From contig MU119377.1 in NCBI GenBank assembly GCA_014904845.1, forward strand, positions 52,562 to 116,561: a stretch of DNA of 64,000 bases. The letters are read 5' to 3'. How positions within the stretch are numbered: position 1 is the stretch's first letter; every line of letters begins with the position of its first letter. This document shows positions 51,441 through 61,600 of the stretch, in pieces. Position numbers and translations under genes: made by a program. Source of the DNA: Acephala macrosclerotiorum (lineage: Eukaryota; Ascomycota; Leotiomycetes; Helotiales; Mollisiaceae). The notes under the pieces are model-generated. The model ran no database searches. It was not told where the DNA came from and worked only from the letters and a program-made list of their open reading frames with translations.

Positions 51441-51656
51441 AAAACGATTCAAACTAAAAGCGATACATCTTAGCGTTTTTTGGTACAAAAACGTAATATT
51501 GATTTCACGTGTTATTACGTAAACTCTACGCGATCGTTTTTTTCTCTAGTGGGATAACCTTTAACTATCGTCAAAAGCAAACTACCCCTAGAAGCTCAAG
51601 CTTTCACCTTATCGACCCCTCAACACTGTATTCCACAATTCCATACTCTTGCAGCA
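51441..51656 (+). promoter_or_regulatory. Compact upstream region and 5' UTR of the NACHT receptor gene
   Basis: Only about 215 bp separate the AT-rich block from the ATG. The region is pyrimidine-rich toward the gene (runs such as ACCCCTAGAAGCTC and CACCTTATCGACCCCTC), as is common in ascomycete leaders. No clear TATA box. The ATG at 51657 follows CAGCA, an acceptable context. Core promoter elements may lie at or inside the AT-rich edge. Confidence 0.45.
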
Positions 51657-54600
51657 ATGTCATCCTCATTTCTTGCTTCAGCGCTCACTGCCTCCTTTGA
51701 TCAAAACATCGCTGCTGCTGTATCTCAAACTGAGGAGCAGAAGCAGGATGTTCGGAGTCGACAAGGGTCAGCATTACAGTCACCATGGGAGAGAGCAGTC
51801 CAAATATTCAACAACAGTCTCACAAAAGATGAGACCAAGAAGCTCTCTCTCTCATCGTGCCCAAAGGCTTCCCTCGAGTCATTCATTCAACAGGTTTCAA
51901 CCGCCAAAGAAACGGCGACGAAGAAACGATCGAAGGTATTGGATCGGGTGAACGATATTGTGTCGCGTATCAACCTATTCTCCAAACCCATGGATACATT
52001 CTCCCAGGCTAATCAGGAGCTCATGTTTGCGTGGGGTACGATGAAGTTTTTGATGCAGGTCGTCATGAGCGAGAAGGAGATCTCAGACAAGCTCGCGGAA
52101 GCTATTGCGGATATTGTGCAGATCTTTGGGAGGTGTGAGCAATATAGCCAGTTGTTTTCGTCACATGATAGATTGCTGGAGTCCATTGGAGTTCTTTATG
52201 CAGACGTTCTGAATTTGTTGGTCAGAGCTACCAGGTTTTATGACAAAGGAGGCATTAGTAAGTCAGCTCTCTTCTATACCATAAGGACTGCATTGGTTGA
52301 CTAAGGCAGAGCGATTCGTGTCATCGACCATGACTCCATTTGAGATCAAGTTTGCTCCTATTGTTACTGATATCCAGAAACACGGCGTGGTTGTTGAAAA
52401 TGAAGCCAGTATGGCTCACGCAAAAGAACAAAAGGCCGAGAACGATCTGCAGAGGAGCTTTCGGCGGAATATCGAAGCGCAGCAGAGCGATCAGATGTCT
52501 AGGGAGGTACGACTGTGGCTCCAAGCTTCAAACAGTGCGAATGACTTGCGAAAGCTTTGCGAGACACGGACCGCGGATACCTGCGCCTGGCTTTTAGAAA
52601 AAGAACGTTATAAATCTTGGAGGACTTCCACCGAGTCAAGCATCCTTTGGATTTACGGTATTCCTGGTAGTGGAAAATCCGTCCTGGCTTCTTACATCAT
52701 CGACAATCTTCTGTTGAATAAGAGGGAATCCGAGGCCAAGACTCCTGTCGTATACTTTTTCTGTAGCGGGAGAAATGAAACACAGAGGACTTCCGTTCAC
52801 ATCCTCCGGTCTCTTGTTGCACAACTCCAGGCCCAGCATCCAAATCTTGGAGACTTCGTGGCAGAGGCTTACAAGTCAAGCGCATCTAGAATTGCAAACA
52901 GCTTCGAAGAATTGTGGACTCTTTTCAAGGAAATGAGCGAAAAAATTTCTGTGGTCTGCGTCATAGATGGTTTAGATGAATGCCAGGAACGCGACGAGGA
53001 CGGCACACTCGATCGATCAACCTTCGCCCACAATCTGGTCGAGCTCGCGAAAGGCGGCCGCTCAAAAGAGTCCTATTTTAAGGTCATACTCACAAGTCGA
53101 AATGAACCTGACCTTCGGACGGCGTTTCAATCTGCCAGCGATATTGTTCGAGCTCTAGGCATTTCCCCAAAAGACATATCCAATGATATCCACACTTTCA
53201 TCACAAACCGAATTAATACTTCTGATGCACTGCAAGATCTGCCAGACGACAAGAAGGTCAACATCATTACCAGACTGGACGGAAACGCATCGGCCATGTT
53301 CATCTGGGCTCGACTGATGATCGAACAGCTCGAGGCCACCGAGTCTGACGAAGCTCTGGAGGAGGCTTTGAGGACATTACCCACTGGTTTGTCTGCTCTA
53401 TACAACCGAATTCTTATGTCTATTGCGCACAATTTCGAGCGCAACGATAGCGTCCGGGACCTGGGCTGCTTCATTATTTGCTGGGTAGTTCACGGCGCAA
53501 GACCCCTCACACTGACGGAGCTTTCGGAGGCACGATGCATCAAGTTAGGCGAGACTTCACTTTCGACGAAGAAGAAACCTCGATCACTAGCGACATTCAG
53601 GCGATTGATTGAAGCTGCATGTGCACCCCTTGTGGAAGTCCAGGATGATGGTCTCGTTCAACTGGCTCATCACACGACCAAGGAGTATTTGCTCACCAAC
53701 TCTGAACGATTATTTAACATCTGCAACCCCATCAAGACTTTCGGCATTGTTCCTTGCACTGGCATCAATATAGATTACATTCTGTCCGTTATCTGTCTCT
53801 CATACCTCGATCTCGAGCAATTTGAACTTCCCCTTCTGGGAACCCGCAAGCGATTCGCTTTGAAATCTGCACTCGATGTGCGAAAATCCCATCCGTTTCT
53901 GGAATATGCGACAAGCAGTCTCCTTCTCCATATCAGTCGCTCACAGAATTCGCCATACGAACTCCTCCACGGGTTCGTCCAGAAGCCACAAGCAAGGACG
54001 TGGATTGAAGCGGCCATTACCCTACAAGGGGGCGTAGAGAAACTGGCGACGACAATTGAGTATCTTCCAACCTTTTCGAGAAAAGTATGCAAACCCATCT
54101 CCGATAAGTCCGCTGCGGGGTTTGACGTTGTGTCCACTGCAGTCATAGAGTGGTTTGAAAGTCTTCAGAGAGTCATTTTTGATTTGGGTGGAACCCTTAA
54201 TCAAACGCCCTCAGAGATCCATTTTCTGGACCTGCTTGGATCTACTGGCAAACTTTCTGCATCAAAGCAAATGTGTTTGGAGAAATATACTTTACTCGAA
54301 GATCCTACAATGGCTCAGACTAAAGTTCGTCCGCTCGAGCAAGGAAAAACTTTTGTACTGCGCCGTCCATATGTGTATGTGGGCATCGCTGGCTTTTCGT
54401 CCTTCGATCCATTTTTGAAGCGATATCACTGGCTCTCGATGCAAAAAATGGGCGGGTTGATGTCGCCTCGAACAGATGGCTTCATGGGTCGTGTAGTTGA
54501 CATTCAAGTTTGCCCGAATCAGCGATTCCTCTCAGCTGTTGTGGTCGGAGCTCCAAAGATTATGGTCGCTCTTTGGAGTCTCAGCGATGAGGGCTTTGAC

Positions 54601-56774
54601 CCTGTACCTTGGGCGACAGGAAATGCTGTAATCGGAAGCATATCAACGGACCGAATCGCATACGGCTTCTCCCATCTTGCGACGTTTGAAGGCCCGGGAT
54701 GGAGACGATCGGCGCGGCACACTGCCTTTTCGGAGGATGGGAAGATTATTTGGACACCTGCTGGTGCTTTCGAACTATTGGCTGGGAAGAAGTCGGATAT
54801 TCCGAAGTGTTGCGAAGACCCAGAAGTTACCTATGCTACTTGGAGCTTTCACGGTCAAAGAATAGCTTGTATCCGCGGAAAGAAGACGCTGGAAATCTAT
54901 CAGAATGATGGCAAACTTGTTGCCACTTTAAATGATATACAGATCGAAAACTCGATGATCACGGGCTTCAGCAAGAGTGGTCGGTACGTCCTCCTCCTTC
55001 AAACACAAGGCTGGCGGCACTATATCTACGATATCCACTTATCGAGCCTGTCTGCCATTCCCACTCTCACCTTCCCTTCAAATCCTCTCGAGCTCGAAAT
55101 TCCAACCTACTACGAAAACGGGTCGATCCTATCGCACTCGTTCAGTCCGTGTGAGAGATATATTTCCTTCCTTGTGGATGATATAAGTCAAGCCCAACCC
55201 GGAGTTGTCGGAATATGGGACAGACAAACAGAAAGCTGGAGGTGTTCCCAGATTTGGAGTTCAAGGGGCGGCCTTCGAGCTTCTGACGTGCAGTTCGACG
55301 GTATCCGTTCGGAGACACTGCATCTGCTCATACACAGTGGAAACCATCCCACTATGGGAGGAGTCCGCGGTTTTATTCAGGTTGATTTAGACGACCCTAG
55401 ATCCTTCGAGCCATTGCGACAATCACCGAAGTTAGAAACTCTCTCAAGGTCCGATGTGTGTTTGAGCGCGACTGGCGGAAGAGTGTTTCAACGGATGATG
55501 TATTCGCTTCGTGTTGCTGATGGGTATGAGAGAAAAGTTGACATGATTGTATGGGATCTTAGCAAGGCACCGCCTGAGGTTCAGTGCAGGTTTACTGTTC
55601 CCAGAGATGAGAGAGAATCCAAAGGGTGGAGGGATGGCTATTCACAAAGCAATGGCGCATATAGTGACTGGTATGTGCTATCAGATGTAAGTTTAAACTT
55701 TCCCCATTCGATTTCACCATAGAACTTATGCCTCTAGGAATCTTCGATGTTCATGGTTGGTGGTCGACTGTATTCGTTTCTCGACAAATCTAAATCTGCT
55801 ACCCCTGTCCGCACATTCGATCCTACAGCAGCATGGAAGCAACTCGGCGAAGAGTCTGGACTATCTGAAGAAGATATAGACCGTTCGGAACTGGAAGATG
55901 AATGCTTTTGGTCATACTTTAATCCCAACGCATCTTTGATCTGCTTTTACGCCCCGAAAGAGTACATCATCGTTTACGACGTTGACACAGGAAATCTTCG
56001 CTGGTGCCACAAGCTCAAAGGGAGAAACACTTCTGACTATTGGGATAGCAAGCCAGTATTTCATCCAAAACTTCCTATGATGGCCTGGGTAGAGCAATTT
56101 GGGAAAGACGGCAGGGGAGACTTTGATTCATTGAAGCATTGCGGTGTCTATCTCATCGACTTATCGACCCCCGACGCTACTCCCAAACGAGTGACAGGCT
56201 TGGAAGGTAAGGTCACCCATTTCGAATCAACAATTCATCTTTCAGTGCTAACTCGTCAGCAGTCGATTGGCGCTCCGACCTCATCTTCTCCCCGTGCGGC
56301 TCCTTCCTCTACGGCGGTATCATCGGCCGCGACGACCACAACTTCGATGAACGAAAACTCAAATTCTTCAAAATTGACCTCACCACCAACCCCACCCAAT
56401 CGCTATCCTGCATCAAAGCCAGAAGTCCCATCAAAGGGCCTTCCTACTGCGGCTCCCCCAACCCCGCTTTCTGCACCCTAATCCTCAAAAACGACGAGCC
56501 GCACTTCCTAGTCACAGTGGAATATAAAGTCATGCTCGCGAAGATCGAGTTCGATGGGACGGTCAAGTGGAAGGTGATTGCGAGTCTGCCGGGTCCGCCA
56601 GCGAGTCCAGACGCGATTGCTTTGAGTGGGTGGAACGGAGTGGGCAAGGAGGGGAGACTGAATATTGTGCTTGCGGCTCAGAATTTTGCTTATGTGAGTG
56701 TGGTCAATACTTGGGACGGAAGCCCGGGAGACTGGGATGAGATTTGTAAGGCTGTACATGACCCCAGTTTGTAA
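51657..56774 (+). CDS. NOD-like receptor: DUF7708-like domain, NACHT NTPase, C-terminal propeller-like region
   Basis: My model is join(51657..52257, 52310..55686, 55738..56206, 56260..56774), 1,653 residues. All introns are 51-53 nt with GTAAG donors and AG acceptors; the first and third have branch-like CTAAG/GCTAAC. Phases agree and every exon is open. Residues about 38-215 resemble the DUF7708-type helical domain at the N-terminus of fungal NACHT proteins. NACHT has Walker A GIPGSGKS (317-324) and Walker B VVCVIDGLDE (415-424). A winged-helix-like part follows (RPLTLTELSEA near 598, HHTTKEYLL near 655). From about 900 on, WD-like strands (FSPCGSFLYGG and similar) suggest a beta-propeller sensor. 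Such STAND proteins are cytosolic, oligomerise on ligand binding and trigger defence or cell death in heterokaryon incompatibility. No RIP damage is visible although both flanks are heavily mutated. Confidence 0.9.
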
Positions 56775-56958
56775 GTGCGAGACGAATTGGGTTCAAAGAA
56801 TCCAGAATTAAAATTTTCACAAGTGGGAAGCCGAAATGTTCAAACGATTTGAATGATTCACTTTCTCGGGTTTTACGTTATCCTCCATAATCTTGCCTTT
56901 GTCATCCAGGCTGGTCTCCTAGCAAGTGCCAGACCCCCCCAACCTCTGTACTCTACGA
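56775..56958. other. Short intergenic space between convergent units
   Basis: 184 bp holding the 3' ends of the receptor gene (plus) and the GH51 fragment (minus). It presumably contains both polyadenylation regions; no clear AATAAA on either strand. Confidence 0.4.
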
Positions 56959-57375
56959 CTAAGTAGTTAAAACAGCAATACTATAGTTCTCCAACTCAAA
57001 CCCAAATCCACTCTTCCCAGCCGTCAACGTCGTGACATTCTTGCTCACCACCTGCGGGCCCCCAAAAACATTACTACTCAACCCATCCGGCGCCGTCAGG
57101 ACTGTCAACGTAGCTTTCGCTCCTGGCTTCAGTCCCTGGAATTGAAGATTGAACGGAATCGTCTCGGTGGAATTGTATACCGCGGCTTTGAGTGTGTATT
57201 TCCCTGGCCTGGAAGTACCAGCCATCCAGTAGGCAGGGTCGAAGCCGGTGTCGGATGTTACGGACACGGTGGAGGTGTACCGGTTGTTGGACAGGAGCTG
57301 GATTGCATACCAGGAAGTGGAGAGGGTAGTTTGGGAGGTGGGATATTGTCGAAGATCCATTGGACATCTTGTCAC
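56959..57375 (-). pseudogene. C-terminal fragment of a GH51 alpha-L-arabinofuranosidase
   Basis: 139 codons read SQTTLSTSWYAIQLLSNNRY, FDPAYWMAG, KYTLKAAVYNSTETIPF, ATLTVLTAPDGLSSN and end NYSIAVLTT. This matches the C-terminal beta-sandwich of fungal GH51 enzymes, which release arabinose from plant cell-wall arabinan and arabinoxylan and are about 600-650 residues long. The catalytic TIM barrel and signal peptide are absent: upstream DNA belongs to a zinc-finger-like unit. The stop at 56959 looks native. No RIP stops. Fragment of a displaced gene end, like the Nox piece. Confidence in the family is from motif memory. Confidence 0.7.
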
Positions 57376-57971
57376 GAGTCGGTAGCGGAGGGAGTGCTTT
57401 CAGAGCCATGGAAATTCTGTGCTGATATGAAGAGATTTCAATGGTTTCGATCTTGTCATCATTTTCGTCAATCTTAGGTTGTTTTCTGCATATATGAGCT
57501 TTCAATTCCTCCTCCGAAATAAAGCTATTCTGAATTAGCAGGGCATTTATTTAGTAAGGACTTTTGACATACATGTCCTTGCAATGAGTACACGTATAAG
57601 GGCAAAGGTTGCTGTGGTCCCTCAAGTAGTGTCGAAGGTAAGCGTCGGCCTATAGTATTATTAGCTAGGTATTATTTTATCTCTACTTTTAGTACCTCTG
57701 AAGATTCATAATTACACTCTATGCATGTTTGAGGTGCATGATGGGACATTTTGTCGCAGTGCTTTTTCAAGCCAAGAGAAGACCAGAATCTGTATATGTA
57801 TAAGTATATTAGGATCAGGTAGAGAATCAGTTACATAGGGATCATTAGTCTAGGGCCTCGGGAGACTGAGGTACTGAACAATAGCTTACCCTCTGAGGGT
57901 GATTCAGTGCTTGTATCAACAGGAGGACCTTTGCGCTGGTTCTGACCAACAGAACGCAGTATTCTGCGCAT
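57074..57971 (-). CDS. C2H2-type zinc-finger protein, 4-exon model, last exon runs into the GH51 remnant
   Basis: My model is complement(join(57074..57524, 57573..57649, 57696..57789, 57835..57971)), 252 residues from the first ATG. Introns are 45-48 nt with GT..AG ends and branch-like CTAAT sites, and all junction phases agree. The spliced middle gives CIECNYESSEADAYLRHYLR followed by DH, a C-x2-C-x12-H-x4-H finger whose halves lie on either side of an intron. Then comes CTHCKDIFISEEELKAHIC, a C-x2-C-x12-H finger closed by Cys. Before it, LKKHCDKMSHH could be the end of another finger. That suggests a nucleic-acid-binding role. The last approximately 100 codons read the GH51 fragment in another frame, so the natural C-terminus is probably lost. 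The receptor gene is convergent to it. It could be a broken gene. Confidence 0.5.
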
Positions 57972-58010
57972 CGTCTTGTTTTGGGTCTTTGAAGATGGCG
58001 ACTCTCGGAG

Positions 58011-58084
58011 GAATGAGGGCAAGAACGATGAGGGCAAGAACGGTGAGGGCAAGAACGATGAGAGGAAGAATGATGAGGAAGAAT
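58011..58084. repeat. 15-bp minisatellite, about five units (AAGAACGATGAGGGC)
   Basis: Units differ by single bases (ACGATG, ACGGTG, ATGATG). A period of 15 is a multiple of three, so all frames stay open across it: a minus-strand frame (58191-57916, TTG start) reads a hydrophobic LIVLALTVLALIVLALI through it. That is probably a by-product of the repeat. The array lies just upstream of the zinc-finger start. Confidence 0.8.
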
Positions 58085-58650
58085 AGGGATAATACTAGGA
58101 CAAGGTTAATTGAAACCTCAGCCTTTTGCTGCGGTAATGGGATGGTTGGCGGTTGGCGGTTGGCGTTAGCGTTTAGCCATCGTGCAGCCAACTAAGACAA
58201 AAGCGTTTCACGTGTAGTCTCAACCCCAATGATTCACTTCACTCCGGCGATATAAGTAGTGCATCGTATCATTAGTTTATCGCTATTGCGCTGATATACA
58301 CTGCTAAGTCTTATTTTAGACTTGATATTCAATCTTGGCGATTCGTGCATCCCAACTACGAAATCTGCGAGGGTTTCTTAAAACGGAGCTCGAGCGAAGG
58401 TTGAAAAGCTAAAAAACGCGCCCAAATACTTGAAACAATACCGGCGACAATAATTGAGAAAATAAAGATTTTAACTGTACCGTTTATTAGACGTTGTCTC
58501 GTCCTTCGATAAGTCATTGTCAAATCGTAATTGATAAAATGTGAAACAAAAATATCTTTTTTTTTTGTGCAAATGCGATACAATTTTACAAAACGAGACA
58601 ATCGTTGAAATGTTTTAATAGCGATGCAACGAATTCAATAAAAGTTTCTA
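58085..58650. other. Right edge of the gene island, no gene supported
   Basis: Normal composition to about 58340, then progressively AT-rich. A 5' flank for the minus-strand zinc-finger gene is plausible. A minus frame of 81 codons (58356-58601) contains one hydrophobic stretch (VKIFIFSIIVAGIVSSIW) but crosses the boundary and has no recognised domain, so I do not call it. Confidence 0.4.
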
Positions 58651-61600
58651 TTTTTTTTTTTAGACAATTAAACTATGTTTTTTGATATTTTAAACAAAAT
58701 AATTGTACGTAATACGTTATTTATTCTAAAATTGAAAGTAGAAATCCGACGATTGTAAAAACGAATAATTTGAATTAGAATTAAATTATTTTATATAATT
58801 TATTTATAATTATAATAATAAATACTTAAAATACATTTAAAGTTTTATTTATTATTTGTTATATAAATAGCAAATAAAATGCAAAAAATTTTATTTTTAT
58901 TTTTATTTTTTTATTTTATATATTTCGAATTATTAATAAAAAATATTAAAGAAAAAACAAAAAAATAATATATATTATAAAATATTTAATTTTTTTTATT
59001 ATATGCTAAAATTATAATTACAATTTATATATTTATTATAATATTAATTTTAAATAAAGATTTTCGTAAAAAAATAATTTTTTAATTATATATAAACAAA
59101 TAAATTAAACTTATAATAAAAATAAATAAATAATATTATTTTAATAAAAACTAATATTAAAATTTTTATTATATATTTAATTATTTATATAATAAATATT
59201 GAAAATTATAAATTTTTTAAAATATTTTAATTATTTAATTAAAAGTTTTGATTCAAAATAATAAAATATTAAATATTAAATAATTATAAAATTTTCATTT
59301 AATAAATATTTTTTTTTTTGAAATTTTAATTATTTAATTAAAAGTTTTAATTTTATAGATATTATAAATATTTAAATCGTTTTTTATTCGATTAATTTGA
59401 AATTGAATATATTTAAAATTATATTAAAAAAAAAAAATTTTATTTATTATATTAACGTATAATATTTTTAAAAAAAAATATAATAAAATAATAATTTAAA
59501 ATTTCATACGAAATTAAATTAAAAAAACGAAAAAAAATTTAAATTAATTAATATAAAATTAAATTCGAAAACTATATATGAAATTATAATAATTATATAT
59601 AAAAAAAAAATTAAACAAATAAATTAATATTTAAAACGATATTTATATAAAATATTAATTTAAAAATTTAATTATATTTATAATTAATATATAAACAATT
59701 ATAAATTTTTAATAATATAAATTATATTAAAAAAGAAATCGATTATTTTATATTAAATTTTTTTAAAAAAAAAAAAAACGATAAATTTAAACGTAAAATT
59801 CGATTTTATCGAATAATAATTTTTAAATTATAATAAAAAACAAACAAATTATAAATAATCGTTGATTTATAATTAAATAAATATTTATAATATTATAATA
59901 ATTAAATATATAAAAATATAATATTAAAACTCGATCGAATAATAATAAATATTTACGCGAATAAATTATATAATTCGAATTTTTAAATTATATTAATAAA
60001 AAATTTTTTTATTAAAAAATCGTTAAATTAAATTTAATATTAATAACGTTAATAAATTATTATTAGTATTATTGCAACGCTATTATAATAATATTATAAT
60101 AATATTAAAAAAATTAAATCGAAATTATTAAATTATTTTTTATATTTTTATAAAATTAATTAAACGTATTTTAATAATTTTTTTATTTTAAAATTTTAAT
60201 CGATAATTATTATAATACGAATAATTAAATATTCGATTAAAATAATTTTTAATATTTTTATTTATGATAATTCAATAATCGTATTTTAATATTAATTTTT
60301 TAATATTTTTATATATAAATAATATTTAAAAATTTATTATAATTAATTAATTTAAATATATAATTATATAAATAAATAAATAAATAAATAAAAATATTAT
60401 AAAATTTTAAAAAATTTATTGTATTTAATTGATTATAATTGAGATTTTTTAATATTTTCGTACGAATTATTTAATAATACGTATTTACGTTTGATTAGTA
60501 CTATTAGTTTAATTTTAATCTTTTATTAAAAATTAATAACGTTAAAAAAATCGATTTATAACGTTAATAATTATTAGTTTAATAAGCGAATTAATAATAT
60601 TAAAAATAATTTTTAATTTGCTTTAAAAAATACAAATATATATATTCGAATATATAATAAATTATAATAAAATTAATAAAATTAATAAATTTTTTATTTA
60701 TAAAGCGATTAATTTTTATATTTTTATTATTTTAAATATATATACGTTTTATTTTCTTTAATTAAAATTTTAATAAATTTATAATTCGATTTAAAAAAAT
60801 ATATTAAATTAATAAAATTATTTATAATTTATAAATAATATTAATATTATATTTTGTATTACGTTTTTTATAATAATAAATAATAATAAATTAATAATTA
60901 AAATTATAAATTAATTAATATATAAAAATCGTTTATTAAATATTTTTTTAATTAATAAAAATATAAAATTTCATATAATTTAAATTTTTAAAAACGCGTA
61001 TTTTTAATTCAATTTTGAAATTATAACGTTTAAATTATTAAAATATTTTAAAAAAAAAATTTAAATTTTTAATTATTATATTTTTATAAATTTAAACTTT
61101 TATTATTTTAATACTAAAATAATATTTATTATATAATATACTTTGTAAAAATCAATTTAATATTTTATAATTTAAATATTTTTAAAAAAGTTTTTTATAT
61201 TAATATATAATAATATATTATTTTAATCGAATCGTAATATTATTATTATTAATAAAATTAAATATAATCGTTTATAAAATAAATTATATTAATTTAATTA
61301 TTAATTTATAAAAAAATATTAAAAAATAATTATATTATAAATTTTTTAAATAATTAAAATAAACGAATAAATTATATATTTAAATTTAAATTGTTTTTTT
61401 TTGTATTTTTTATATAAAATATTTAATTTTATTATTTTAACGTTTAAAAATAAAATAAAATTAATTTAATATAATTTATATTTTTATTATACGATTATAT
61501 TTTTTAACGAATTATAAAAACGTAAAAATAAAAATTATTTATATTTAAAAAAAAAATTATATTTATATTTTATTTTTTTTATATTATTTAATTTGAATTA

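Noticed and set aside
52636..52885. Minus ORFs opposite the NACHT domain
   Set aside because: Shadows of a well-supported coding exon.
57916..58191. 91-codon minus frame with a long hydrophobic segment, possible membrane protein
   Set aside because: The hydrophobic run is the translation of the 15-bp minisatellite, and the start codon is not ATG.
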